The notes beneath the pieces were generated by a model. The model ran no database searches, was not told the origin of the DNA, and worked only from the letters and a program-made list of their open reading frames with translations. DNA of 64,000 bases from Lachnospiraceae bacterium. Its GTDB lineage: Bacteria; Bacillota; Clostridia; Lachnospirales; Lachnospiraceae. The translations under genes were made by a program, and so were the position numbers. The DNA is taken from contig JAQVCW010000001.1 in the NCBI GenBank assembly GCA_028689585.1, forward strand, positions 124,001 through 188,000, given 5' to 3'. Positions 51,753 through 60,712 of this stretch are shown one piece after another (within the stretch, counting starts at the first letter, position 1; each line of letters opens with the position of its first letter).

Positions 51753-53456
51753 TCACTTGAATACTATGCTGCTAATTAAACCACTCAATTTTCTTGTATC
51801 ACTTTCTGTACTTTCCGGAACATGTATGCCATCAAAATAAATATTTACGTTTATTTTCTTTTTCTGATATTTTTCAATATCAACATTAAATTCAAAACTT
51901 CTTTCATCCTCTAAATTATACGAAATAATCTCTGTACTATCTATCAGCAACTTTACCGTATTTACTTCTGTAAAATTATCGGGTACAAATCCCTGAATAA
52001 TGCATGTTGTCCATTCTGCTATTTGCACTTCAAAACTTCCCTCTTGCTCTATCCACCGATAGGATTCTTCTGTCACTGGCAACCACCCATCTTTAAATAT
52101 TACACGTCCATCTACATGATTCGGAAACACAATATCGATCGGTTCATTACTAATACTATTCTGAGCTACCTTCCCCCAGGTAACACATAAAATAATCAAC
52201 AAAAAAATCTTCAATTTCCAATATTTTTGTTTTTTAAAATAATTAACTATTTCAAATTTCATTTTTAAAAATTGTAGATTTGTATTTTTAATCCCCTTAG
52301 AAAGCCTAATTTTTTCATCCATTTTCTGCCATATATTTTCAAAAAATAATTTATTTTGTCCAAAAATAATATCAGCATTTTTTATTTTCAAAATTAGCTT
52401 CCAAAGTATTATACTTCCAGATATAGCTACAAGACTAATCATTACCCAATATTTTTGTTTTTCACTTTCTAATGGTTGAAAGTTCCTTAGATAATCTATA
52501 TTAACAACACCTTGCAAAATCAGGATTCCAAATGCTGCTTTGAAAAACAAAAAATGAAAAAAAATAATCCCAAGCGTGTTTTTTCCTACAATAATTAATC
52601 CATTTTTTAACGTCTTGCACCTATTTGTCAATATATCTAATACTTGAGATATCATTAGCAACAAAATAATACCTATGCTAGCTGAACATAAATTAATACC
52701 TGGATTTCCAAAATCTCTAGATGGATAGTCTACTGTACACTTAAATGTATCCTTTAGAAATGCTAATGCAAAAATGCATAGTCCACACAGTAAACATCTA
52801 ATTATTATTCCCTTAATTTTTATATTCTCAGATATTATTAATGACTTTCTGATAATTATGCCCAAATAAAAGTAAAATTGTCCAATCAAAACTAAGTCAA
52901 GACAATACCATCCAAATAATCCTTTATTAACACAAAAATATCCCAACAAAAACATGCAAACGCTCACTAAAAACTGTTTTACTGAAATCGCATTCTTAAA
53001 TAGAGTACAAATTATTTTATGTAAAATCTCTATTAAACACAATACAATTATGAACCAAGTTGCACCTAGCCACCAAACGTAATTATTTGCATTTAATAAA
53101 AATTCTTTCAAAACAAAAACAAAGCTGTTATATGGAAGATTTTCATTGAATAACATCGTATACATTCCCAAATAATGTAAAGCTGTCATAAATATCTGTC
53201 CCAATATAACCATACTAAATAATGGCAAATACAATGAATATATTTTCTTGTATATAAAATGCAGAAGTGTATCTTTATCAATTTTAACCGTATAACCTGA
53301 TATAAAAAAGAAAGCCGCCATATGAAATTGATAAATGTATCCATTAAATACACCCGTAGTATGTCCAATTACTACTAATATGATTGCTAATGCCTTGAAT
53401 ATATCTACCCATTCTATTCTTTTTTGAAAATCAACATTTGAAACACCTGCAGTCAT
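51753..53456 (-). CDS. Acyltransferase-3-family protein with C-terminal extracellular domain
   Basis: 567 aa. Residues 1-365 form the membrane acyltransferase (RIEWVDIFKALAIILVVIGH, YIYQFHMAAFFFISGY). After a further helix (about 425-445) comes a beta-rich segment of about 120 residues (VDGRVIFKDGWLPVTEESYR, KINVNIYFDG) that probably lies outside the membrane. The fused domain is not assigned. AT-rich coding like its neighbours. Confidence 0.85.
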   Translation of the reverse strand: MTAGVSNVDFQKRIEWVDIFKALAIILVVIGHTTGVFNGYIYQFHMAAFFFISGYTVKIDKDTLLHFIYKKIYSLYLPLFSMVILGQIFMTALHYLGMYTMLFNENLPYNSFVFVLKEFLLNANNYVWWLGATWFIIVLCLIEILHKIICTLFKNAISVKQFLVSVCMFLLGYFCVNKGLFGWYCLDLVLIGQFYFYLGIIIRKSLIISENIKIKGIIIRCLLCGLCIFALAFLKDTFKCTVDYPSRDFGNPGINLCSASIGIILLLMISQVLDILTNRCKTLKNGLIIVGKNTLGIIFFHFLFFKAAFGILILQGVVNIDYLRNFQPLESEKQKYWVMISLVAISGSIILWKLILKIKNADIIFGQNKLFFENIWQKMDEKIRLSKGIKNTNLQFLKMKFEIVNYFKKQKYWKLKIFLLIILCVTWGKVAQNSISNEPIDIVFPNHVDGRVIFKDGWLPVTEESYRWIEQEGSFEVQIAEWTTCIIQGFVPDNFTEVNTVKLLIDSTEIISYNLEDERSFEFNVDIEKYQKKKINVNIYFDGIHVPESTESDTRKLSGLISSIVFK

Positions 53457-53506
53457 TGCTAATAAATCTCCCTCTAACTATTCTTTACAATCTCCCCAGT
53501 GCCAAC

Positions 53507-54154
53507 TCATACAAAAAATCTCTCTTCCAGCATCAAACATAACGCATGATAAATGGGCAAATGAAGCTCCTGTATTTTGAATGTTTCTTTCTCTTTTACA
53601 ATAATAGCAGTATCTACTCGATTTTTCAGTTCTCCACCATCTTTTCCGGACAATGCAATACATTTCAGCCCTTTTGCTCTTGCCACTATGACAGCATAGT
53701 TTATATTTACTGAATTTCCTGAAGTAGATATTCCCATAAAAACATCGCCAGGTTTTCCATATCCATAGACTTCCTGTGCCAGAACCAAATTTCCTTCCAC
53801 ATCGTTTAAATATGCTGTATTCAATCCTATATTCACATTCAAAGATAATGCAGGCAAGGTTCCCTGTAACTTGTCCGCCATATAGTTTCCTTTTGTTTTA
53901 TCCAATGATATCATTTTATCAATGAATTCCTGATTGATTTTTCTCTCTTTTACGAAACCTTTCATTAATTCGCCCACAATATGCTCTGCATCCGCAGCAC
54001 TGCCACCATTACCCACTACTAAAAGTTTATGTCCATTCACATAACATTCTTCCAGTATTTTATATGCATCATATATATTCTGCCGATTTTCCTGTAAAAT
54101 TGGGTATCTGGTTACTAATTCATCTAATATCTGAATAATCTTCTGCTTGTCCAC
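53507..54154 (-). CDS. gmhA: Sedoheptulose 7-phosphate isomerase (phosphoheptose isomerase)
   Basis: 215 aa SIS-domain protein. LLVVGNGGSAADAEHIVGEL, MGISTSGNSVNINYAVIVAR, CIALSGKDGGEL, and LHLPIYHALCLMLEE match GmhA, which converts sedoheptulose 7-phosphate to D-glycero-D-manno-heptose 7-phosphate. Overlaps the end of the phosphatase gene by 35 bases. Third of the heptose genes. Confidence 0.92.
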   Translation of the reverse strand: MDKQKIIQILDELVTRYPILQENRQNIYDAYKILEECYVNGHKLLVVGNGGSAADAEHIVGELMKGFVKERKINQEFIDKMISLDKTKGNYMADKLQGTLPALSLNVNIGLNTAYLNDVEGNLVLAQEVYGYGKPGDVFMGISTSGNSVNINYAVIVARAKGLKCIALSGKDGGELKNRVDTAIIVKEKETFKIQELHLPIYHALCLMLEERFFV

Positions 54155-54734
54155 TGTCTCCCTCTCTTTCCAATAACATAAAAACCGCCTCAGTCAAATC
54201 ATTTGAAATCAAATCAAATTGTCTAAATTTTTCTTTTTCCAACTGTGAACCATATCCTGTCCTAACCAGAATTGTACGAACACCATATTTTTTTCCTGCA
54301 AGAATGTCTCCCTTGTTATCTCCAATCATCCATGACTTGTTTTTATCAATGCTGTATTTCTCTTCTGCTTCCAGAAATAATCCAATTTTCGGCTTCCTGC
54401 AGTTACATTCGATTTTATATTTTCCTACTCCTGCTATGGGATGATGCGGGCAATAATAGAAATCATCAATATGTCCTTTATATGCAGCCAGTTTATGATT
54501 AATATACGCATTCAGCCGCAGCACATCCGCTTCCGTGTAATACCCTCGTGCTACTCCTGCCTGATTAGTAATAACGATTACTTTATAACCAGACGTATTT
54601 AATCTGGCGATTGCCTGCGGTGCTCCTGGCACAAATTGAAAATCTTCTGTTTTGTATAAATAGTTTTTTTCGATATTTATGGTTCCATCTCGGTCTAAAA
54701 AAACAACTTTTTCACTATACGATTTATAATTCAA
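54120..54734 (-). CDS. gmhB: D-glycero-D-manno-heptose 1,7-bisphosphate 7-phosphatase
   Basis: 204 aa HAD phosphatase. VVFLDRDGTINIEKNYLYKT, VITNQAGVARGYYTEADV, the zinc loop CPHHP ... IECNCRKPK, and SWMIGDNKGDILAGKKYGV are as in GmhB. Removes the 7-phosphate. Overlaps the kinase gene by 11 bases. Confidence 0.94.
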   Translation of the reverse strand: MNYKSYSEKVVFLDRDGTINIEKNYLYKTEDFQFVPGAPQAIARLNTSGYKVIVITNQAGVARGYYTEADVLRLNAYINHKLAAYKGHIDDFYYCPHHPIAGVGKYKIECNCRKPKIGLFLEAEEKYSIDKNKSWMIGDNKGDILAGKKYGVRTILVRTGYGSQLEKEKFRQFDLISNDLTEAVFMLLEREGDSGQAEDYSDIR

Positions 54735-55800
54735 AACGATACTTTCCCTCCGGCAGTTGTACGTTTATATCGGAATACTGCCATCTGTTTTCATCCATAA
54801 TCCAAGCCTGTGCCCCTCTGAACTCAAAATTCCAGTCAGCCAGCTGACCTCCAACTTCTTCCATACGTTTCGCCACCTGACGCTTTACCGTATATGGACA
54901 GTACAGCAAAAGATAGCCTCCACCGCCTGCGCCGAGAAGTTTGCCACCTAAGGCACCATTTTTTAATGCTTCATCATACAATTCGTCGATCTTCGGATTC
55001 GTAATCTTATTACTCATCCTTTTCTTACTTTGCCAGCCATAATTCAACAGCTTCCCAAAGCTGTGCAGATTTCCTTTGAGTAACTCATCTTTCATTGCAT
55101 AGGCCAAAGCTTTTACCTCTACCATAGCTTTGACGGCATCCGTCTCACCTTTTTTGAAATTTTCTACCTGATCCTGAATAATATTCGCAGACACATGTAT
55201 ATTTCCTGTATAACAAAGTAATAAATTATACTCTAACTCATGAATTATCTCTTTCTTGATTCGAAGCGGATTTACCACCACATCATTTCTCCCATGAAAT
55301 TCAATAAAATTAAATCCGCCAAACGTAGCCGCGTACTGATCCTGATATCCTCCGGATATCCCCAATACTTCTCTCTCAACATGATAAGCCAGATCTGCCA
55401 TTTCGTAAGCATCCAAAGATATCCCTTTCCATTTTGCCATAGCAGTCAGTAATGCTACCATTACAGTAGATGAAGTACCTAATCCTGATCCGGGAGGCGC
55501 ATCGCACTGCAGATACACATCACATCCCTGATCTATTTCCAATGCATTTAAGGCTGCTTTTACGAGATCCAGCTTTCCATCGTACACATAATTCTCATGG
55601 GCATTATATTTAACTGTCATATCAAAATCAAAAGAATGTACCGTAATTTTATCTTCATCTTTCGGAATGATCGTACAATATGCATACTTATTAATAGTGC
55701 TTCCAATAATGGCACCACCATGTTCTGTACAAAACGGCGCTACATCTGTTCCACCTCCGCCAAAGCTGACACGCAGTGGCGCTCTCCCCCTGATAACCAT
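54724..55800 (-). CDS. hddA: D-glycero-alpha-D-manno-heptose 7-phosphate kinase (GHMP)
   Basis: 358 aa. GHMP kinase with RAPLRVSFGGGGTDVAPFCT at the start, PPGSGLGTSSTVMVALLTAM (ATP loop) and LLGAGGGGYLLLYC near the end. HddA adds the 1-phosphate in the GDP-heptose branch. Position between a nucleotidyltransferase and gmhB supports this over other GHMP substrates. Confidence 0.92.
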   Translation of the reverse strand: MVIRGRAPLRVSFGGGGTDVAPFCTEHGGAIIGSTINKYAYCTIIPKDEDKITVHSFDFDMTVKYNAHENYVYDGKLDLVKAALNALEIDQGCDVYLQCDAPPGSGLGTSSTVMVALLTAMAKWKGISLDAYEMADLAYHVEREVLGISGGYQDQYAATFGGFNFIEFHGRNDVVVNPLRIKKEIIHELEYNLLLCYTGNIHVSANIIQDQVENFKKGETDAVKAMVEVKALAYAMKDELLKGNLHSFGKLLNYGWQSKKRMSNKITNPKIDELYDEALKNGALGGKLLGAGGGGYLLLYCPYTVKRQVAKRMEEVGGQLADWNFEFRGAQAWIMDENRWQYSDINVQLPEGKYRFEL

Positions 55801-55827
55801 ATGATTTCTCCTTCAGTTTGCTTTCTA

Positions 55828-56532
55828 TTATATCCGCCCCTCCGTCACATCATCTATAAAACGCTGATAATCTTCCGGAATTCCTATATCAATAAAATAA
55901 CCACGATTTTCAATTGCACCAATAGGATACCCCTTCTCTAACAATGCAGGAATCGTTTCATTTTCCAAGGACACTTTCTGCCCAGCCGGGATCATATCCA
56001 ATATCTGATGCTTCATCAAGTATACACCGCCATTAATAAGTCCAGACTCTGGCCTGGTTTCTTTTTCATTAAAACCAGTTACAAGTCCGTCTTCCATCGT
56101 AACCTTCCCATACCTGGAAACATCAGTAACCCGCCGAAGTACCAGTGCCATGTCTATATCTTCTTTTCGATACAACTCCAACAGTTCTGTATATGCTACA
56201 TTATAATACGTATCAGCATTTAACACCAGAAAAGTTTCATCCTCTATGAATGATTCAGCATTTTTTATAGCACCAGCAGTTCCTAATTGTTCTTTTTCAT
56301 AAGAGTACTGAATAGAAAGTCCTAACTGCTCTCCCGTGCTAAAGTAATCCTCTATCATACTGCCCTTATATCCCACTGCCATTATGATATTTGAAAAACC
56401 ATTTGCCTTCAGATTATTTAATAAATACTCAATAAACGGTTTTTCATTGACCAACGCCATTGGTTTTGGTCGATCATTCACTACCTTTCGAAGTCTCGTT
56501 CCAAGACCACCCGCCAGCAAGATTGCCTGCAT
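55828..56532 (-). CDS. hddC: D-glycero-alpha-D-manno-heptose 1-phosphate guanylyltransferase
   Basis: 234 aa from ATG 56532 (AGAGGTG 6 bases upstream). Nucleotidyltransferase: MQAILLAGGLGTRLRKVVND, RPKPMALVNEKPFIEYLL, LNADTYYN, and INGGVYLMKHQILDMI. With hddA, gmhA and gmhB it completes GDP-D-glycero-alpha-D-manno-heptose synthesis. Guanylyl specificity comes from context. Starts 10 bases after the large fusion gene. Confidence 0.9.
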   Translation of the reverse strand: MQAILLAGGLGTRLRKVVNDRPKPMALVNEKPFIEYLLNNLKANGFSNIIMAVGYKGSMIEDYFSTGEQLGLSIQYSYEKEQLGTAGAIKNAESFIEDETFLVLNADTYYNVAYTELLELYRKEDIDMALVLRRVTDVSRYGKVTMEDGLVTGFNEKETRPESGLINGGVYLMKHQILDMIPAGQKVSLENETIPALLEKGYPIGAIENRGYFIDIGIPEDYQRFIDDVTEGRI

Positions 56533-56542
56533 ATTATCACCT

Positions 56543-59500
56543 CTAAAAATCTTCCTTAATAATGTTCCAGACTGCATCCACACTGAAATTATCACGAATA
56601 AAGCTCTGGTAGTTCTGTACGGTTTCCTTCAGTCTTGCCTCATCATGATATAACTGTAAAACGCTGTCAGCAAACGCTTTTGCATCATCTACTATTTCCA
56701 GTATTTTGTCTGCTCCCTGAATTCCCTCTGCTCCAACAGATGTAGTAACCATAGGTGTGCCATAGTAAATCGCTTCTACTACTTTCCCCTTTACTCCAGC
56801 TCCATAACGCAAAGGAACGACTACAATCCTGCAGTTATAATATAAATTTTCAAGTTCCTCTTCTGATACAAATCCTTTTACTATAATTCCATCTATGTCA
56901 TTAAGTTTTTCTACTTCTGGTGTCGGATGAGAACCAACAATATAGAAAGGAATTTTTTCTTTTTCCCAGATATCAGGATAAATTTCTTTTGCAAACCAAA
57001 GTACCGCATCCGTATTTGGTGGATGGCCGAATCCCCCCACAAATACAATTCCTTCTTTTTTAGAAAAATCTAAGGAAATATCTTCCTTGAAATGCTCATA
57101 GACATAAGCAGTAATCGCTTTTACCCGGATATCTGGATCTATGCCATGGATTTCCTCTTCTTCAATGTAAGACGGATAATAACTGATATCTGCCTTTCGC
57201 ATAATATATAGTTCTTTTTCCATCCACTCTTTTGATTCTTCCAGTTTTGTTTTATCACCTGTCAGCTCATATTCTCGTTTCAATCGCAGAAAATGAAGAT
57301 CATGTCCATAATAAATACACTTAATCCTTGTATTTTCTTTCAAGAAGTCAATATACTTGATTGTGATGTGGGGACGATTTAAATATGCAAAATCTATCTC
57401 TTCTTTATTATCCAGTATCCATTCCTTCCAATGCTGAGCATACCATGGTCCATACAGCACTTCTATGCCCATTTGCTGCAAAACTCTGGTATAAGGTTCT
57501 TCCTGATAAAAATTATCTCCAAGGAACTTAACACTATACCCCTCTTTCACAAACATTTTCAAATATTGAAACGTTGTTTTGGAACCTGCATCTTTATCAA
57601 ATTGAGGAACGTAGTGATCAATAACAAGAATTACTTTTTTCCCTTTGCTGCGTTCCCGTGCCCGAAATACATGAGTACCATTCACATATGCATTTTCGAA
57701 CTCTGTTTTCCATTTTTTCTGCAGCTTAAGATTATTCTCAACCTGATATTTCTTAATTCCAGACTGCAAATCTGTTCCGTTTGATTTTCCTTCAAAATGT
57801 ACAACTACTGACAGCGGCTGATATACCACTTTATATCCGGCTTTTCTAACCTCAAAGGCCAGATCTGAATCTTCACAGTATGCTGGTGTATACAGATCAT
57901 CAAAACCGCCTATCTGTTTCCACAATTCCGTTCTTATCATAATGGCAGCGCCAGATATATAATCAACTTCTTTTACATAATTATATTCAGGCAGCATAGC
58001 ATCCATATTCCGCCCATAATTCCAGCCAGATCCATCTTTCCAGATAATTCCGCCAGCTTCCTGAAGTGTTCCATCTGCATATACCAGTTTTGAGCCTACC
58101 ATTCCTATGGAAGAATCGTTTTGACAAAGTGTCACTAAAGGCTCCAGCCAATTCTCCTGAACCTGAGTATCATTATTCAAAAACAGTATAAATTCTCCAT
58201 TGGCTTTTTTTGCTGCATTATTACAATTACGTAAGAAAAGTAAATTCTCTGATGTTTTTGCAACAATAAGGTTTTTCACTGCCTGGTTTATCTGTATTGT
58301 CAAATCATTCGAACAGTCATCCGCCAAGATTATTTCATATGAAACGTTTCCACTATTCTTTATAATTGATTCAATGCAATGATATGTATAATAAAATTGA
58401 TTATACGCTGGAATCACAATTGAAACTAATGGATTTTCTGCAAATGGAATTTCAAGAGTTAAATATTCCTCTATACTCTTCTTTTCGTCTTTTTCTGGTA
58501 TCTGAACATCTACCTGTATCTTCTTTAATTGTCCCTGATGATAATCTTTCATCAGATGACGATATGCTCCCCGAACACCTTCCTCGCGAACATAGCCCCA
58601 GGCGATTTTCAGTTCCTTAACATTAACATGAGTCATCATTCTACAAAATGCAGCAATGTTGCGTATCAAAAAACGCGGAATAATTAAACAACTATCTATT
58701 ATTCTGCAGAAAAATCTCATGATTTTATACATCTTAGAGTTAATTATAGCCTTATACTCTCGTTCAGGCGGTAGCAATAACTGAATATGTCCTTCTTTAT
58801 TGAGAACTTCCTGTTTTAATTCTATTATTTTCTCATTTAATTCTTTTTCTTCATTTAGTAATTTTTGAATTCTGATTTCTTTATCTTCTTCTTGTTTTAT
58901 GCAAAGTGATAACTCCTCTGTTTGATCCTGCAATCTCTTTTCCAAAACTTTTTTTTCTTCCAAAATATTTCTTTTTTCTTCCAAAATGCATTGTTTTTCT
59001 TGTTCAATACTCTCTATTTTTTCTTGCAATTTTTGATTATGTAAATCCATTTCTTTCATCATTTGTCGGTGTCCGGAAATTGCGTTCAAACCATCATGGT
59101 ACATTTTAGGATCAAATATTTTGCATTTTTCCGCATCCATCATTGATTTTAGAAGTTCCGTTTCAAAGCGCTCATATACCGCTCTTTGTTCTTTAGATAT
59201 TGAAAAATAATTGAATATATCCAATTGTAAAATAGAGCTGTTTACATCACCATATCCATATTTAATAGCACGGTATAATATATAATTTAACGGTATATCT
59301 TTATACTTCCATTCCTGATCGAAGTAAACAAGATGATCCTTCTCCCAGAAGCTATTGACAAAAACCATATCTGTATATCCGTACTCCAATATAACCCCCA
59401 TTGCAACCTCACCGGGTGCAATATTTAATTTTTTTTCTATATTGTTCTGGTTATGTCTCATATACTTCACTTCACTGCATCTAAGAATATCTTTCTTCAG

Positions 59501-60694
59501 ACAAATTATCATTTGTATTATCTGAGGAAAATTCCCATTTTCCAAATATTCTCTAAATGCTGAAGCAGCTAAAATACCTTCATAATATTTTAATTTTAAT
59601 TTTCCGTGATCTTCAACTATTGGAACAGTCGCTAATCCACTATTTCTCAACTCATTCAAATATTTCTGACTTTGTTGTAAATGTTCATTTGCATTTTCCT
59701 GTATTGCTGTTTTCTGATATAAATTATCTGAATCAAGACAAGTCATAACACGATAATCTTTTCTATAATCTCTCTTTAATGATGCATATATAATATGTTT
59801 GTCTTCCAATTCAAATTTAGAAGCTTCTATCAAAAAAGAATTTGCAAAAAAAGGAAAGACTTGATTTGAAATAATATCTTTATATAATTTCCTTTCGTCC
59901 GCAATAAGCTCCGACTCTTGAGAATATCCAAATTTTATTCCATCAATATCTGATATTGCAGGCAATTTTTCATCCGAAAAAACTGCTGTTGGAAATTTAT
60001 AATCTGGGAGTGGATAGTACCATCTCTGATATGTAAAGCCAGCCATACGCATCATTTGTCCCAGTTCTTCTCTATCAAATGTACGCACACCTCCAGAAGA
60101 ATAACGCGTGGTATATCCTTCCTCATATCCTGCTATCCCATCAAATGGAATTCCTGTATGATCTTCTGATGCTCCACACCAATATTTCATCCCAAACCGG
60201 TTTTCTATTGCAACCAGAATAATACCTCTCGGTCCCAGCAAGCTCTCCGACTTTTTAAGCAGATCTAAATATGGGTTTCCATTTTTGTCATTCATTGCTG
60301 CATACTCTAATACCCCGGCCAAAATTACATAATCATATTTTTTTTCACCAAATGAATATTCAAAAATATTTCCACTGATTACATCCAGATTATGATATTT
60401 TTTATGACGCTCTTTTATTATCTCTGACCGAATTTCAGAATGTTCAAATGCGTCTACTTTCATACATTTTCTGCACAATAATCCTGTTAATGCCCCCATT
60501 CCGGCACCTATTTCTAAAACAGATGCCTGGGAACGAAAAGGATACCAATTTAACAGATTTTCTCTGCTGTCTGTAAAATTATGAAAAATCGCACCATCCT
60601 TTAATGTACCGGAAACGAACTCATTACCATTTTTTAATTCAGTAAGGACTTCTTCCTCAATGCTGCCATCAGAATAGATTTTTTCTTTTTCCAT
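56543..60694 (-). CDS. 1383-aa fusion: methyltransferase - coiled coil - GT2 - GT4
   Basis: Residues 55-170 form a Class I SAM methyltransferase (VLEIGAGMGALTGLLC, YDYVILAGVLEYA). Residues 170-540 are an unassigned region. About 545-640 is a Lys/Glu coiled coil. A family 2 glycosyltransferase follows from 756 (VSIVIPAYNQFYYTYHCIES, ILADDCSNDLT, LFLNNDTQVQENWLEPLVTL, DDLYTPAYCEDSDLAFEVRK). The C-terminus from about 1210 is a family 4 glycosyltransferase (GIVFVGGFGHPPNTDAVLWF, VVPLRYGAGVKGKVVEAIYY). It likely builds and caps a glycan in the cytoplasm. Coiled-coil-joined methyltransferase/GT enzymes can control chain length, as WbdD does; that role here is inference. No premature stop is seen. 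Confidence 0.85.
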   Translation of the reverse strand: MEKEKIYSDGSIEEEVLTELKNGNEFVSGTLKDGAIFHNFTDSRENLLNWYPFRSQASVLEIGAGMGALTGLLCRKCMKVDAFEHSEIRSEIIKERHKKYHNLDVISGNIFEYSFGEKKYDYVILAGVLEYAAMNDKNGNPYLDLLKKSESLLGPRGIILVAIENRFGMKYWCGASEDHTGIPFDGIAGYEEGYTTRYSSGGVRTFDREELGQMMRMAGFTYQRWYYPLPDYKFPTAVFSDEKLPAISDIDGIKFGYSQESELIADERKLYKDIISNQVFPFFANSFLIEASKFELEDKHIIYASLKRDYRKDYRVMTCLDSDNLYQKTAIQENANEHLQQSQKYLNELRNSGLATVPIVEDHGKLKLKYYEGILAASAFREYLENGNFPQIIQMIICLKKDILRCSEVKYMRHNQNNIEKKLNIAPGEVAMGVILEYGYTDMVFVNSFWEKDHLVYFDQEWKYKDIPLNYILYRAIKYGYGDVNSSILQLDIFNYFSISKEQRAVYERFETELLKSMMDAEKCKIFDPKMYHDGLNAISGHRQMMKEMDLHNQKLQEKIESIEQEKQCILEEKRNILEEKKVLEKRLQDQTEELSLCIKQEEDKEIRIQKLLNEEKELNEKIIELKQEVLNKEGHIQLLLPPEREYKAIINSKMYKIMRFFCRIIDSCLIIPRFLIRNIAAFCRMMTHVNVKELKIAWGYVREEGVRGAYRHLMKDYHQGQLKKIQVDVQIPEKDEKKSIEEYLTLEIPFAENPLVSIVIPAYNQFYYTYHCIESIIKNSGNVSYEIILADDCSNDLTIQINQAVKNLIVAKTSENLLFLRNCNNAAKKANGEFILFLNNDTQVQENWLEPLVTLCQNDSSIGMVGSKLVYADGTLQEAGGIIWKDGSGWNYGRNMDAMLPEYNYVKEVDYISGAAIMIRTELWKQIGGFDDLYTPAYCEDSDLAFEVRKAGYKVVYQPLSVVVHFEGKSNGTDLQSGIKKYQVENNLKLQKKWKTEFENAYVNGTHVFRARERSKGKKVILVIDHYVPQFDKDAGSKTTFQYLKMFVKEGYSVKFLGDNFYQEEPYTRVLQQMGIEVLYGPWYAQHWKEWILDNKEEIDFAYLNRPHITIKYIDFLKENTRIKCIYYGHDLHFLRLKREYELTGDKTKLEESKEWMEKELYIMRKADISYYPSYIEEEEIHGIDPDIRVKAITAYVYEHFKEDISLDFSKKEGIVFVGGFGHPPNTDAVLWFAKEIYPDIWEKEKIPFYIVGSHPTPEVEKLNDIDGIIVKGFVSEEELENLYYNCRIVVVPLRYGAGVKGKVVEAIYYGTPMVTTSVGAEGIQGADKILEIVDDAKAFADSVLQLYHDEARLKETVQNYQSFIRDNFSVDAVWNIIKEDF

Positions 60695-60712
60695 TTGTTA
60701 ATCTCCTGGTAA

